Below, in pieces: positions 10,501-20,313 of a stretch of 64,000 nucleotides of DNA. The notes beneath the pieces are model-generated. The model did no database searches. It was given only the letters and a program-made list of their open reading frames with translations, and was not told the origin of the DNA. A program made the position numbers and the translations under genes. Position 1 is the stretch's first letter. Each line of letters opens with the position of its first letter. The stretch is from Forficula auricularia (lineage: Eukaryota > Arthropoda > Insecta > Dermaptera > Forficulidae): positions 1,153,725 through 1,217,724 of the forward strand of contig JALMQS010000411.1 in NCBI GenBank assembly GCA_024734495.1, written 5' to 3'.

Positions 10501-11700
10501 ACAACCCAATGTAATGGTCCTAAATTAATTTTACATTTTGTACTAAACAAACATGTTCTCAGCACTGATGATTAGAAAGAAAATACTTATCAAATTTGAT
10601 TTTGAACAACTTTTGAACAGTTAGCCTTGAATGCCTTAGGGATTAGGGAACTATCAATGCTAAAATCAGCTTTCTAAAATGGCCAAGGGGAGAGGGAACC
10701 GTTATATGTTAAAGACTTGAGATGGCCACATTATATAAATTTATTTATTTTTTTCGATTATAAAATCAACTAAATCCGAATTAAACTCCATTTATTGACA
10801 TTCAATGTCACTTTTTACCATAATCTGTCCTTCTAGATCTAGATCATGTAAATTAGGATAAATATCTAGTAATTTTATTTCCAACAGTGAATTAGAAGTT
10901 TTTTTTAATGTTAGATTTCCGATTAAGATTAATGCCCAGTTTCCCTACTATTATCCGCCGAAATTATTCTCCTTCTCTCCTTACTATTTTCCGCCCCTAG
11001 TAAATGCTAATTCAAGGGGGATAGAGAAGCAGAGAGAAGGGTTACTGATGTAAATTGAATTAAAGGTCTGAGAGAAAATATGACATTACCGCGGAAATTT
11101 GACATTTGCCCTATAATTATCAAATGGAAAATTGAGATTAACACTTTCTAAATTGGATTGTAATTTCCAATTCAACACTCTATAATTTTATATAGATGTA
11201 TGTAACTATATATACGTATAATTAAATGAGCATTAGAGAAGAGTCGTTATTAAAATGGACTATGAATAAATAATAAATAATATTTCAAAAATAATAAAAC
11301 TGTGTGATGCAGGCAATTCCCAATTTTATTAATTAATATTAGTACATTTAATCTGATTATTAAATAATATTACTAAAATATTTATCAAATATGATCATAT
11401 TCATTGGGTGTATTAATTAATATTTTGACAAGTTAAGCTCTTGTTTAGTAATTTTAATTAATAAATATATTTTTTCCTAGCTTCTGGTTTTAACCATTTA
11501 GCCAATGCTACAATATTTATATTTTCTTCCCCTAATTTAAGAATATATGCATTTTAAATACATATTGGATATAAATAGTAATTATAATGCAAATTTAAAA
11601 CACGAAAGTTCACTATTTCAGATACATATTTTCATTCGCCCTTAAGATCAACCTTAGTAGAGTCATAGCAATCTTAATCATGACACTAAAACAAACAAAA
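10501..11700. other. Long AT-rich interval, nothing recognised
   Basis: No gene is visible. The slightly more GC-rich stretch near 10930-11045 shows no coding pattern. Confidence 0.3.
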
Positions 11701-12681
11701 CATACAGAGTGATTCAAGGTCCATGGTGCGTTAGACGTTTATGGAAAACGGAAGCCAGGATTTTTCTGAAAATTTAGCACCTTACATTTTCTTACCTTTT
11801 CTATCGGTCTAAAATATTTTCAGCATTGCGACGTTCGGGCTTCCATCGAAAAGTCGTAGCAACTATATTTTTTTAAATGGAACACCCCATATATTAACAC
11901 GTTTTTAGAACCGCCGTTTTATTAAAATACTTTTTTGTTAATATTGTCCTATACCTATCTCTATCGATTTTCGAGATAAAAAATATTTTGTGTTAAATAT
12001 GGTCCAAAACATGGCCCTATTTAAACTTAAATAAACTAGTGCTCTCAATTAATGAAAAGTTGATATTTTAGTGGTAGTTTAGACACACCCGAAGTATTTA
12101 ATTTACGTCGGGAAATCGACTCCATATTATACAGGGCGTGCTAAGATTCCTATTATTTCCGTTATTCATAAAAGGGGTCAAAAGTTCGTTTTTTCAAACG
12201 AGAACCCCTATGTATAGGGGAGAGTGGGAAACACAAACGCGGGGTAATCTCGAACGCAACAGTTTTGATATATTAGAAATAGATGGCGGAATTTTGTTTA
12301 CAACCACATTGTAGTTCACGTCACTTGTAGTGCCAGTCAACAACAGGGGACATACAAACGCAAGCACGGGTCAAGTTATGGACATTTCAATTTTTTTTGT
12401 GTTTTTGATGTAATTTTTTACGTAAATATAACTTAATATAGTTTTATTTCTATCAACAAGTGTAAGATAAACTTTATATAGTTGAATAGTCATATATTAA
12501 TGATTCTATGCTGATAATGCTTAACGGCAAAAGTAACATAACCTATAATAATTTTGTGATTTTAATTGTTTCGATCCTGCGGGGCAATGGCGAACAGGCC
12601 ATGTCGGGTAATCTCGAACGTTCGGCATTATCCCTCTTTCGTTTGTTCATCGTTCATAATCTGCTTTTATTATTATATTAG

Positions 12682-12882
12682 ATGCCTCGTAAATATATTA
12701 TAAAAACAGAAACAAAGTATAAAGTAGAAGATCTCCAAAAAGCTGTTGAAGATGTTAAAACCAATATGCATCTGTATCAGACTCTGGATGGACAAATGAA
12801 GGCTTATTTATTTACTGGCTTCACCACTTTATTTCCTTTCAAATCATTCACAAAAAAATCCAATTTTGCTAATCTTAGATAA
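12682..12882 (+). pseudogene. Tigger/pogo transposase N-terminus (truncated)
   Basis: The frame starts MPRKYIIKTETKYKVEDLQK, the usual start of Tigger/pogo transposases: a basic lead followed by the first helix of the psq-type helix-turn-helix DNA-binding domain. After about 35 residues family similarity ends abruptly. The sequence then jumps to WLHHFISF in another frame (about 12819-12842), which in full-length proteins lies just before the catalytic LILDN segment. Most of the second DNA-binding domain and the first half of the DDE domain have therefore been deleted. It sits about 465 bp inside the left terminal repeat. The protein would have bound the transposon ends in the nucleus; it cannot work in this form. 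Confidence 0.75.
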
Positions 12883-13444
12883 TCATGAAAGTCATGTCAG
12901 TCTTGGCGCATACACACTCTGCAGAGACCATGGAATCATTATGCTGACTCTTCCACCACACACCTCACATAAACTCCAGCCTTTAGACTTGTACATTTTT
13001 TGGACCTCTCAAGAGTGTCAGAATTATATGTCAGATCGATTGGGAAAGCCCATTACACAATACGAGATAGTTGAGTTATTTACGAATGCTTTTAATCGGT
13101 GCAGTAATCTTGAAAAGGCAGCAAATGGATTCAGATCTGCAGGAATATATCCCTTGCGGCCTATTGAAATTCATGGTCAACAAACTGCTGAAAAAGCTTC
13201 TGATGTATCTGCAGCTGAACAAGATCGCAGTGTTGAAGATTTCAATGCGCAAGCTTCTGATGCACGTCGTGTTCATTTTCAATCAAATAACACACAACCA
13301 CTTGATACTCCTGCATATTCTTCCATGGTACAAACTTCTGGTTCAGCATTAGATGATCTTGGTGGACATGACAATTCAGTTACAGCTGAAGAGGCGAGCA
13401 CGCTGTCAGTTTCTAAACTGAAATCGTTGAAGTGCATAATATAA
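12866..13444 (+). pseudogene. Tigger/pogo transposase, second half of DDE domain
   Basis: The 192-codon frame begins inside the domain. LILDNHESH (residues 2-10) holds the second catalytic aspartate of the pogo DDD triad. LPPHTSHKLQPLDLYIF follows, the conserved segment after it. GKPITQYEIVELF and GFRSAGIYPLRP are the usual C-terminal helix segments of Tigger proteins. The rest is a serine- and glutamine-rich linker. The starting methionine is incidental: SQKNPIL, which belongs upstream in the same frame, is cut from WLHHFISF by a one-base shift near 12840. The frame ends at TAA 13442-13444. The first catalytic aspartate is missing with the internal deletion. Confidence 0.85.
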
Positions 13445-13662
13445 TTCCTCCCAAAACATCTATGGGCAACATTATAAAGAAGAAATCGATTATTTTAACA
13501 AGCACACCTAATAAAGATCAATTAGAAGAAAACGAAAATAAAAAACGAGCAAAATAAGAAGGAATCAAAAGGAAAGCTGCAAAAATACCAAGGAAAAAAA
13601 CTGAAATAAAAAGACTGAAACGTGATGGTAGCAAATATTAAAACGAAGAAACTAAAAGAATA

Positions 13663-13899
13663 TTGATCAATTTCAAGAATATTAAAGAGTTTAGTGATTG
13701 TAATCAAGAAAAGAAAGAAGGAAACGACGAAACTATTGACTACTATTGTATTTTTTGTAATGATAAATATATAGATCCCCCCCCCCCCCCCGATGAAGAC
13801 TGGATTATGTGCTCCGTTTGTGAAAATTGGGCTCATGAGAAATGTACAGATGGACAGTCAACATTGGAGGGTTATAAATGTGATCTCTGTAGTAATTAA
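13663..13899 (+). pseudogene. Tigger transposase C-terminal PHD/RING-like zinc finger
   Basis: The frame contains CIFC, then WIMCSVCENWAHEKC, then CDLC, a Cys4-His-Cys3-type finger like the PHD-type finger often found at the end of insect Tigger transposases. A C-run near 13777-13790 encodes a proline string inside the first loop. Such a run is prone to slippage. The segment between this frame and the DDE part (about 13445-13660) is lysine-rich and broken by stops, so the two pieces are no longer one frame. Confidence 0.75.
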
Positions 13900-14288
13900 G
13901 ACTGTTTTATAGATTATAAATGTTTATTCGTAATTACCCTACTACGACATATGTCGGGTAAACCCGAACTCTAAGGGTTTTGTTTTTTGTTTTTAATATT
14001 ACATTTTATGAACAAATTTTATATTTTGACTACTTAACTAGTTAAATAGATAATTCAACTTAATTATAGAACAATAAAAGTAAGCTTATGTTTCAAAACT
14101 GCTGTTCTATTCAAGTTTTCCCTTAGGTGTTCGTGTTTCCCCCACTTTCCCCTATTACTCAATAAATTGAAAGACGAAGAAAAATTCTTTAAGACGATAT
14201 TTAATGTCCCTATACCAAAAACATCAAGTTTTCTTAATAAAGGTGCTTTTTCGTGAAAATTACTTTTTAATGAATTTAATTTTAACTA

Positions 14289-14502
14289 GGGAGTCGGGTT
14301 AGCTGAGCCGGCTAACGCACTGGCCTCGCTTCGGCATCGATCAATTATGACGATGTTGGAGTGGAAGGCCGGGGCTCGATCCTGGCTGGCAAATAAAAAA
14401 TTTCTACCTGCTAAAAACTCGGCTCCTCACTAACCCTACTAACACTTATGTGCTGTCTAAATGGGCTTTATTCCCGGGGACAATAAATAAATTTAAAAAA
14501 AA
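14289..14502 (+). mobile_element. tRNA-derived SINE with TTAACTA target duplication
   Basis: TTAACTA flanks the unit (14282-14288 and 14503-14509), and the right arm of the palindrome shows the uninterrupted site. The head GGGTTAGCTGAGCCGGCTAA fits an A-box and GGGGCTCGATCCTGG a B-box. The body ends with AAATGGGCTTTATTCCC, AATAAATAAAT and an A-tail. The 3' half is shared with the SINE at 6038-6231. It is likely mobilised by a LINE with the same tail. Confidence 0.92.
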
Positions 14503-15600
14503 TTAACTAACCATAGAAATATCAAGCTTATGACAGTTTGTTGACTATTTATAAGTAACTTATAAAGAGTTTATTGACGGTGTTTAAAAAATCTCCCAAA
14601 ATGATAGCAAATATTGATTATTCAAACGAAGTTGTTATGAAATTTTTTATTTTCTACTATCAGAACTTCGTTTGAATAATCAATATTTGTGATCATTTTG
14701 GGAGATTTTTTTGAACACCGTCAATAAACTGTTTATAAGTTACTTATAAATAGTCAACAAACTGTCATATCCTTGATATTTCCATGCTTAGCTAAAATTA
14801 AATTCATTAAAAATTAATTTTTCACGAAAAAGCGCCTTTATTAAGAAAACTTGATGTTTTAGGTATAGGGACATTATATATATCATCTTAAAGCATTTTT
14901 CTTCGTATTTCAATTTATTGAGTAATATACAGGCGGTCTCATTTGAAAAAAACAACTTTTGACCCCTTTTATGAATAACGGAAATAATAGTAATCTTAGC
15001 ACGCCCTGTATAATATGGAGTCGATTTTTTGGCGTAAATTAAATACTTCGGGTGTGTCTAAACTACCACCAAAATATCAACTTTTCATGAATTGAGAGCA
15101 CTAATTTATTTAAGTTTAATTAGGGCCATGTTTTGGACCATATTTAACACAAATTATTTTTTATCTCGAAAACCGATAGAGATAGGTATAGGACAATATT
15201 AACACAAAAGTGTTTTAATAAAAGGGCGGTTCTAAAAACGTGTTAATATACGGGGTGTTCCATTTAAATAAATAAAGTTGCTACAACTTTTCGATGGAAC
15301 CCAAAACGTCTCAATGCTGAAAATATTTTAGATCGATAGAACAGGTAAGAAAATGTAAGGTGCTAAATTTTCAGAAAAATCCTTCGTTTCGTTTTCCATA
15401 AACGCCTAACGTGCCATCGGCCGTGAATCACCCTATTTATTAACTATTTATTGGGAATTCTCTATTTGTGTCGAGTTCACAATACATTATTTGGGTCGAC
15501 TTTTTGTTCAGATCACGCCAAACAGCAGATGATCGAGCCTCTCATTGGTAAATATTTTATTTAATATACATATTAACAAAAATTAAGATGATTAATTTTA

Positions 15601-15650
15601 TTAACCGACTTCAAAAAAAAGAAGGAGGTTATCAATTCGTCAGACTTTTT
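15601..15650 (+). repeat. ACCGACTTC-type repeat terminus
   Basis: TTAACCGACTTC, an A-run and AAGGAGGTTATCAATTCG form a terminus. The inverted relative ends at about 46782-46817 (CGAATAGAGAACCTCCTC, TTTTTGAAGTCGGTTAA). This end is familiar from arthropod repeats, but its class is not certain to me. Confidence 0.5.
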
Positions 15651-16333
15651 TCACTATTCAATATATTTTTTTTATCGTATGTTTATTTGAAATGAAACAA
15701 TTTTTCCGCACAACGCCTGTATCAAGATTTTTTTCGGTTGTGAATTTAGTTTTTAGTTTTTTTTTTTTTATTAACAAACTTTAACAATTTTATAAATAAT
15801 GTAGGTGTTTATTAATATAAAAAAATATTGGAATAAAAATTATAATTTTTAAAAAAATTTTTTATTTTAATATTTGATTGGCATTGGGAAAAACCCTTTT
15901 TGCCAGCCTCTGGATAAACATTATAATATAAAAAATAAATTAAGAAATAGAAAAAAGAGATCCATAATATATTAATAATTGTATTATATATTATAAAATT
16001 TATTCATCCATAGGGGAAGTATAGGTGGAATCAAATTCATAATTAATATCCTGCTTAAAGAGTAAATGTATAATTAAAAACTATCTAAGTTATTCGAAAA
16101 GAAAAAAAATCAGCAATATGACTGAATATAAAATTCGGAATTTTTTTAGATAAATAAAAATAAAATTGGAATTTAATTTAGTTAGTCCACACTCCAAATC
16201 GTGATCACTTGCTCTATGAACAAATGTTCTATCCTAGTAATATTATTTCAATAAATTAAATTTTATAAAAGATTAAATTTCGAGAAATTTCTTCAATTTA
16301 ATAAGACAGTAAGGAAAACATCATAATAAACCT
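15651..16333. other. AT-rich interval, nothing recognised
   Basis: No gene or clear repeat. If the minus-strand exon at 16334-16512 is real, this interval would include its 3' UTR. Candidate AATAAA-type signals are too common in this AT-rich DNA to choose one. Confidence 0.3.
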
Positions 16334-16512
16334 TTAAGCCATTTGTCTCTCGTCTTCTATAGCTTCTATGCATGATTCGTTCCCTGAAGCTTCAAAAGCA
16401 GAGCTTTTTTTATATTGAGCTCGCTTCATAGTGTGAGGATAAAGAATTGGTAAATCCTTCGCGGATAACTGAACATTCAACCAGTCATGGCCTATTCGAG
16501 AATCAAGATATC
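16334..16512 (-). CDS. Candidate terminal coding exon of an unknown host gene
   Basis: On the minus strand an open frame of 58 codons ends at TAA (16334-16336). It is preceded at 16513-16514 by AG after a pyrimidine-rich stretch (TTCTATTTCTTTTAATAAG), a plausible splice acceptor. The peptide includes YLDSRIGHDWLNVQ, KDLPILYPHTMKR and ends IEAIEDERQMA. It has a balanced amino-acid mix unlike the Lys/Phe/Ile/Asn-rich chance frames elsewhere, and the GC content is visibly higher than the surroundings. The first two bases (GA) complete a split codon. I do not recognise the family and see no membrane segment or motif. It matches no transposon family in the window. It could be a cytoplasmic tail of a larger protein. 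A chance frame of this length is possible in 64 kb, so confidence is moderate. Confidence 0.45.
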
Positions 16513-16609
16513 CTTATTAAAAGAAATAGAAATTACATTAAATTGACGAACTCACATCCAATTGAAATCAAAAATTAACAAAATAATTTGTATTTTATTA
16601 TCAACCTAC

Positions 16610-16632
16610 CAAATGCAGCTTTGCAATTAATT
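16610..16632 (-). CDS. Candidate 23-nt upstream exon of the same gene
   Basis: On the minus strand TTTATTTTCTTTATATCTCTAG is a strong acceptor-like tract. It is followed by 23 nt and then GTAGGT, a good donor. Splicing to 16512 joins G with GA into a Gly codon and keeps the frame open: INCKAAF, then GYLDSR. The implied intron is 97 nt. The phase fit at both ends is the main support. Micro-exons this short are easy to invent by eye in AT-rich DNA, so this depends on the exon at 16334-16512 being real. Confidence 0.3.
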
Positions 16633-16860
16633 CTAGAGATATAAAGAAAATAAACCGACTTCGATCACGGTAATGTCATAACTGAACACTTGAAACAACG
16701 CATGTAAAAATACTGATGAGTAGTACTCCTCGGAATTAAATAAACTAATTTATAGATTTTTCGAAATTTTAATCGACAGAAAGATTGATATGAATCTTCC
16801 CACCTGGCAATGTCGTTGAAAATGATACATTTGCCCGTTTAAATTTTTTACTTTATAATA

Positions 16861-17470
16861 CAGGGTATGGTCAAGAATTGTAATCGTGCATGAAAAAAGT
16901 GTTTTTTTCCTTCTTTTTTTCAAAATATCTCAAAAACGGCTTAAACTATTTTGATTAAAAAAATTGAGCGAAACCATGGCATTTTGCTCTACAAAAAAGC
17001 TCTAATAAGTGAACATCGAAAAAATTATATTTTTCGAGATAATAATTGTTTTGTCAAAATGTCTGTTAGTTAGTTAGTCTGTGCGTTACCAAATTTTTGT
17101 GGACGAGCTAGCTCAAAAATAGTGTGAATATCGAAACCAAATTTCACACATAGTTTTGGTCCATTGAGATTAAGAGCTGATTAGATTTTTGTGCATATCG
17201 ACCCAAAATTAAGCAAATTTTGTATACATAATCAGTGTACCCCCAGAAGTCTAAAAATGCAAAAATTAACCGCCCAAAATTGGGGTGTCAAAAAATGTAA
17301 GTCTTGGCCATTTACCAAACTCAACCAAATTTTGTATACATAATCAGTGGGACCCCAGAAGTATAAAAATGCAAAAACTAACCCCCCTACATGATTATAA
17401 ATAATTTTAGGGGCCAGGTTGTATGGTAAAGTCAAGTTGATGGCCACATCAGAACACGTCAGCTTATTTA
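16861..17470 (+). mobile_element. Long dispersed repeat, family 4, copy 1
   Basis: The unit starts CAGGGTATGGTCAAG and ends near CACGTCAGCTTATTT. Inside are CAAAATATCTCAAAAACGGC, a GTTAGTTAGTTAGTCTGT run and two units of a minisatellite starting AAATTTTGTATACATAATCA. Copy 2 is at 18673-19531 and an inverted copy at 59617-60447. It has no coding capacity and no terminal inverted repeats. The minisatellite is shared with the Helitron-like unit at 23114-24360, so a Helitron-type origin is possible. Confidence 0.75.
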
Positions 17471-17706
17471 TTTATATCTTTGCGTTAAATTTAGAGATTT
17501 CTACATGTAATTATTATTTATTTAACTTTTTCACATGATTCTCTAATTTATCATTTAAGGTCACCTTTCTGCTTGTCCAATTTGTGATCGGCTATTGTCT
17601 CCTTTAATTAAAATTTATTTTGGAGCTAACTAATTAAATCAACCTGTCATTGTAGAACTTTTCAAAGATTTTATTTATGTAAAATTACCCTAAAAATACC
17701 CTAAAA
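17471..17706. other. Short AT-rich gap; one weak exon-like pattern on the minus strand
   Basis: On the minus strand 17565-17601 is bounded by AG and GT, and its phase would fit the candidate exon at 16610-16632. The signals are ordinary for this composition, so I do not call it a gene part. Confidence 0.15.
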
Positions 17707-18399
17707 ATGTGTGACAGCCTATCCATGTTGGGCGTCTCTGTCGCATCTGACCTGTCTTGGAATGAACACATCTCCTCTGTGGCGAAATCTGCAGCAAGGA
17801 AGATTGGCTTCTTATTCAGGTCCAAGCGATTTTACAAACCCCCACAACTTCTCACCATCTACAAGGCCCAAATCCGCCCCTGTCTCGAATCTCATCTATG
17901 GAGAGGAGCCTCAAAATATTCTCTTGCTACCCTGGATGCAATTCAGAAACGAGCCGTCAGGCTGATTGACGATTCTGCCCTCACCGACTCCCTCGACTCG
18001 CTGGCTCATCGAAGAAATGTCTCTGCCCTTTCCCTTTTCTATAGATACTATCACGGCAGATGCTCTGATGAGATAAAATCAATAATTCCCCCCAAAGCAT
18101 GCTTTGCACGTAGCACGCGTTTTGCCAACTCCCAACACTCTCTCGCGGTCAAATTAGAAAAGTGCCGGACCACTTCATTCTCAAATACATATATCCCCAT
18201 GACTTCAAGGAATTGGAACTCTCTCCCAGCACCTATAATCTTCAAACCTTCAAAACTGGAGTGCATAGACACCTACGTCTACACCCTCTCACTTAATCAA
18301 CTTTCCCTTCTCTTCGGTAATGCAAGGGTCTTTCGAGATCCATAGGGGCTGCATCTCTACTCGTACACCCCTTCTTGCATTCGATTGCATTAAAAAAAA
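17707..18399 (+). pseudogene. LINE (family A) reverse-transcriptase C-terminus and 3' tail
   Basis: The 212-codon frame reads the region after the reverse-transcriptase palm in CR1/jockey-like LINEs: MLGVSVASDLSWNEHI, IYKAQIRPCLE with HLWRGAS (usual Y-x-SLIRP-x-LEY), LDAIQKRAVRLI, LAHRRNVSALSLFYRYYHG and FSNTYIPMTSRNWNSLPAP. A small deletion near 18230 shifts the frame. The true ending continues as YNLQTFKTGVHRHLR and stops at TAA 18293-18295. A short 3' UTR follows, with an A-run at 18390-18399. The copy is 5'-truncated at about 17707, as is usual for LINEs. It lies between two direct copies of repeat family 4. The product would have been a reverse transcriptase; the copy is dead. Confidence 0.85.
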
Positions 18400-18672
18400 A
18401 TTCCAATCATGTTTTGAAATTATTAAATATTAAATATTAAATTCTAATCAGATTTATTTTTGTTACAGGTAATGGTCCAAACGTATTCGTATTCTACGGG
18501 AAAAAATACCTATGTGAGTTAAACTATGTATATCTATTAATTACACAGGTTTGCAAATTTAGCTTTTGAAAAGTTATTGGTTATTTTCAGTAATATTCTC
18601 ATTCCTACACCCAAATATACTAGCAATTAGTGTATAAAAAAATTCTATCACATCACAATTTTACTTTGCCAT

Positions 18673-19531
18673 ACATGGTATGGTCAAGTATTGTAATCGT
18701 GAAGGAAAAAAGTGTTTTTTTTCCTTCTTTTTTTCGAAATATCTCAAAAACGGCTGAAAATATTTTGATTAAAAAAATTGAGCGAAACCATGGCATTTCG
18801 CTCTACAAAAAGCCCTAATAAGTGAACATCGAAAAAATTATATTTTTTGAGATAATAATTGTTTTGTCAAAATGTCTGTTAGTTAGTTAGTCTGTCTGTT
18901 AGTCTTGTTGTTATTCTGTTAGTCTGTGCGTTACCAAATTTTTGTGGACGAGCTAGCTCAAAAACTAGTCTGAATATCGAAACCAAATTTCACACGTAGT
19001 TTTTGTCCATTGAGATTAAGAGCTGATTAGATTTTGGTGCATATCGACCCAAAATTAAGGGGCGTGGAGGGGGGGCTAAAAATTAAAAATATAGGTCATT
19101 TGAGCAAACTCAACCAAATTTTGTATACATAACCAGTGGGGCCCCAGATGTCTAAAAATGTAAAAACTAACCGCCCAAAGGGGGGGGGGGGGGGGATGTA
19201 GGGACAAAAAATAAAAATCTTGGCCATTTACCAAACTCAACCAAATTTTGTATACATAATCAGTGGGCTCACAGTAATCTAAAAATGAAAAAAATAACCG
19301 CTCAAAATGGGGGGGGGGAGGGGCGTAGGATCAAAAAATGAAAATATAGGCTCTTGTACCAAACTCAATCAAATTTTGTATACATAATCAGTGGGCCCCC
19401 AGGAGCCTAAAAATGCAAAAACTAACCCCCCTCCCTTACATGATTATAAATAATTTTATTAAACATAAGTGTGGGGCCAGGTTGTATGGTAAAGTCAAGT
19501 AGATGGCCACATCAGAACACGTCAGCTTATT
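18673..19531 (+). mobile_element. Long dispersed repeat, family 4, copy 2 with minisatellite
   Basis: It is colinear with copy 1 (ATGGTATGGTCAAG at the start, CACGTCAGCTTATTT at the end) but longer. It holds three units of about 128 bp, each beginning AAACTCAACCAAATTTTG, and most units end in a G-run (about 19178-19194 and near 19309-19317). The extra length over copy 1 comes mainly from more minisatellite units. Confidence 0.75.
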
Positions 19532-19748
19532 TTGGTAGAGGTTTAAATTTTTAATTATTTCTCACTTTTTCATTCAATTCAAGCTTCCATAAATTATTCA
19601 ATAATTAGTTTTGTTATTTTCGTTTTATTTATTTATTATTTTTTTAATTTTCAAAGCGACAAGTTCTAAAATTCGCTATAAGCATAGGTACTGAGATTTT
19701 GGAAAAAGTCTTCAATTTGTTCTTCAATTCAACTTCTTTTCAAACTAT
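19532..19748. other. AT-rich gap
   Basis: Nothing recognised. Confidence 0.3.
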
Positions 19749-20040
19749 TTAATATTGATTCCTAACACTGAAAAGCTCTAAAAATACGATATTCCAATAC
19801 TCGATGAATTCGAAAGTTTCCCCCTTATAGTAGGAAAAGTCCATGTCATTTTTATGTGCTTGGATGGCGTGGGCAGCTGATGTTGTGACGTTATGCTTGT
19901 GGTGGGGTCTAATGTGAGTGATGTTTCTCATTTGCAGTACACCTGAATACCCAGCGTCGCTAATGAGAAGCCCAGCCCCTAATAGAGAGTGACTTGAATC
20001 CCTTCCACGTGCAGCAAACCAACCAACCAACCAACCTACC
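19749..20040 (-). other. Unique island with a 93-codon minus-strand frame of unknown meaning
   Basis: This interval is less AT-rich than its neighbours and is not repeated elsewhere in the window. The minus-strand frame (19749-20030) includes GLLISDAGYSGVLQ, HIRPHHKHNVTTSAAHA and FEFIEYWNIVFLELF. It has mixed composition, unlike most chance frames here, but no motif I know. On the plus strand a TTTCTCATTTGCAG acceptor-like tract lies near 19923-19938. It could be exon, UTR or a non-coding transcript. I cannot assign a function, and the frame may be accidental. Confidence 0.25.
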
Positions 20041-20313
20041 TACCCTCATAAATCTCTCTCGTCAGTTAATTACTTGACTCTTTCTCCCTCTCTCTCTCTG
20101 TTACTAACAATAAATAAGTTATAAACTAAAGCTTGGAAAGAAAGAAATCAACATAATAAAAAAAAAACTTTTGAAATTAACCTACAACTTTTTTAAATAC
20201 ACTTTCCTCTTTGTTGTCAACCGCTCTCATTAAGAACTTGTATATATTGATCATCAATTTTAAAAATAATTTTTGTTATATCTGAATAGTCACGATATTT
20301 CAGTCATTTTATT

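Larger units (their letters stand above)
12217..14152 (+). mobile_element. Tigger/pogo DNA transposon (inactive)
   Basis: Terminal inverted repeats GGGGAGAGTGGGAAACAC (left) and GGGGAAAGTGGGGGAAACAC (read inward from the right) bound a 1.9-kb unit flanked by TA at 12215-12216 and 14153-14154. The uninterrupted right arm of the host palindrome shows the empty site with a single TA, which proves the boundaries. Inside are remnants of a pogo-type transposase: an N-terminal helix-turn-helix start, the DDE domain end and a C-terminal zinc finger. A large internal deletion and frameshifts make it non-functional. Confidence 0.9.
11707..15433. mobile_element. Giant palindromic (foldback) element, interrupted twice
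   Basis: The left arm is 11707-12214, 14155-14281 and 14510-14632. The right arm is 14664-15433. They are inverted copies about 0.77 kb long around a loop of about 31 nt. Matching words include GTGATTCA at both outer ends, CAGGGCGTGCTAAGATT near 12134 with its inverse near 14995, and TTCAAACGAAGTT at the centre. The right arm is intact. The left arm is cut by a Tigger element and by a SINE, so the palindrome is older than both. The arms hold no open frame. They also contain inner ACAGGG-type ends, so the original unit may itself be composite. Confidence 0.9.

Noticed and set aside
16804..16845. A third upstream exon of the candidate minus-strand gene
   Set aside because: The phase-compatible frame meets a TAA just upstream and no acceptor fits; the donor is weak.
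16861..19531. LTR retrotransposon with family 4 copies as LTRs
   Set aside because: No TG...CA ends, no common target duplication and no gag/pol between them; the interior is a truncated LINE.
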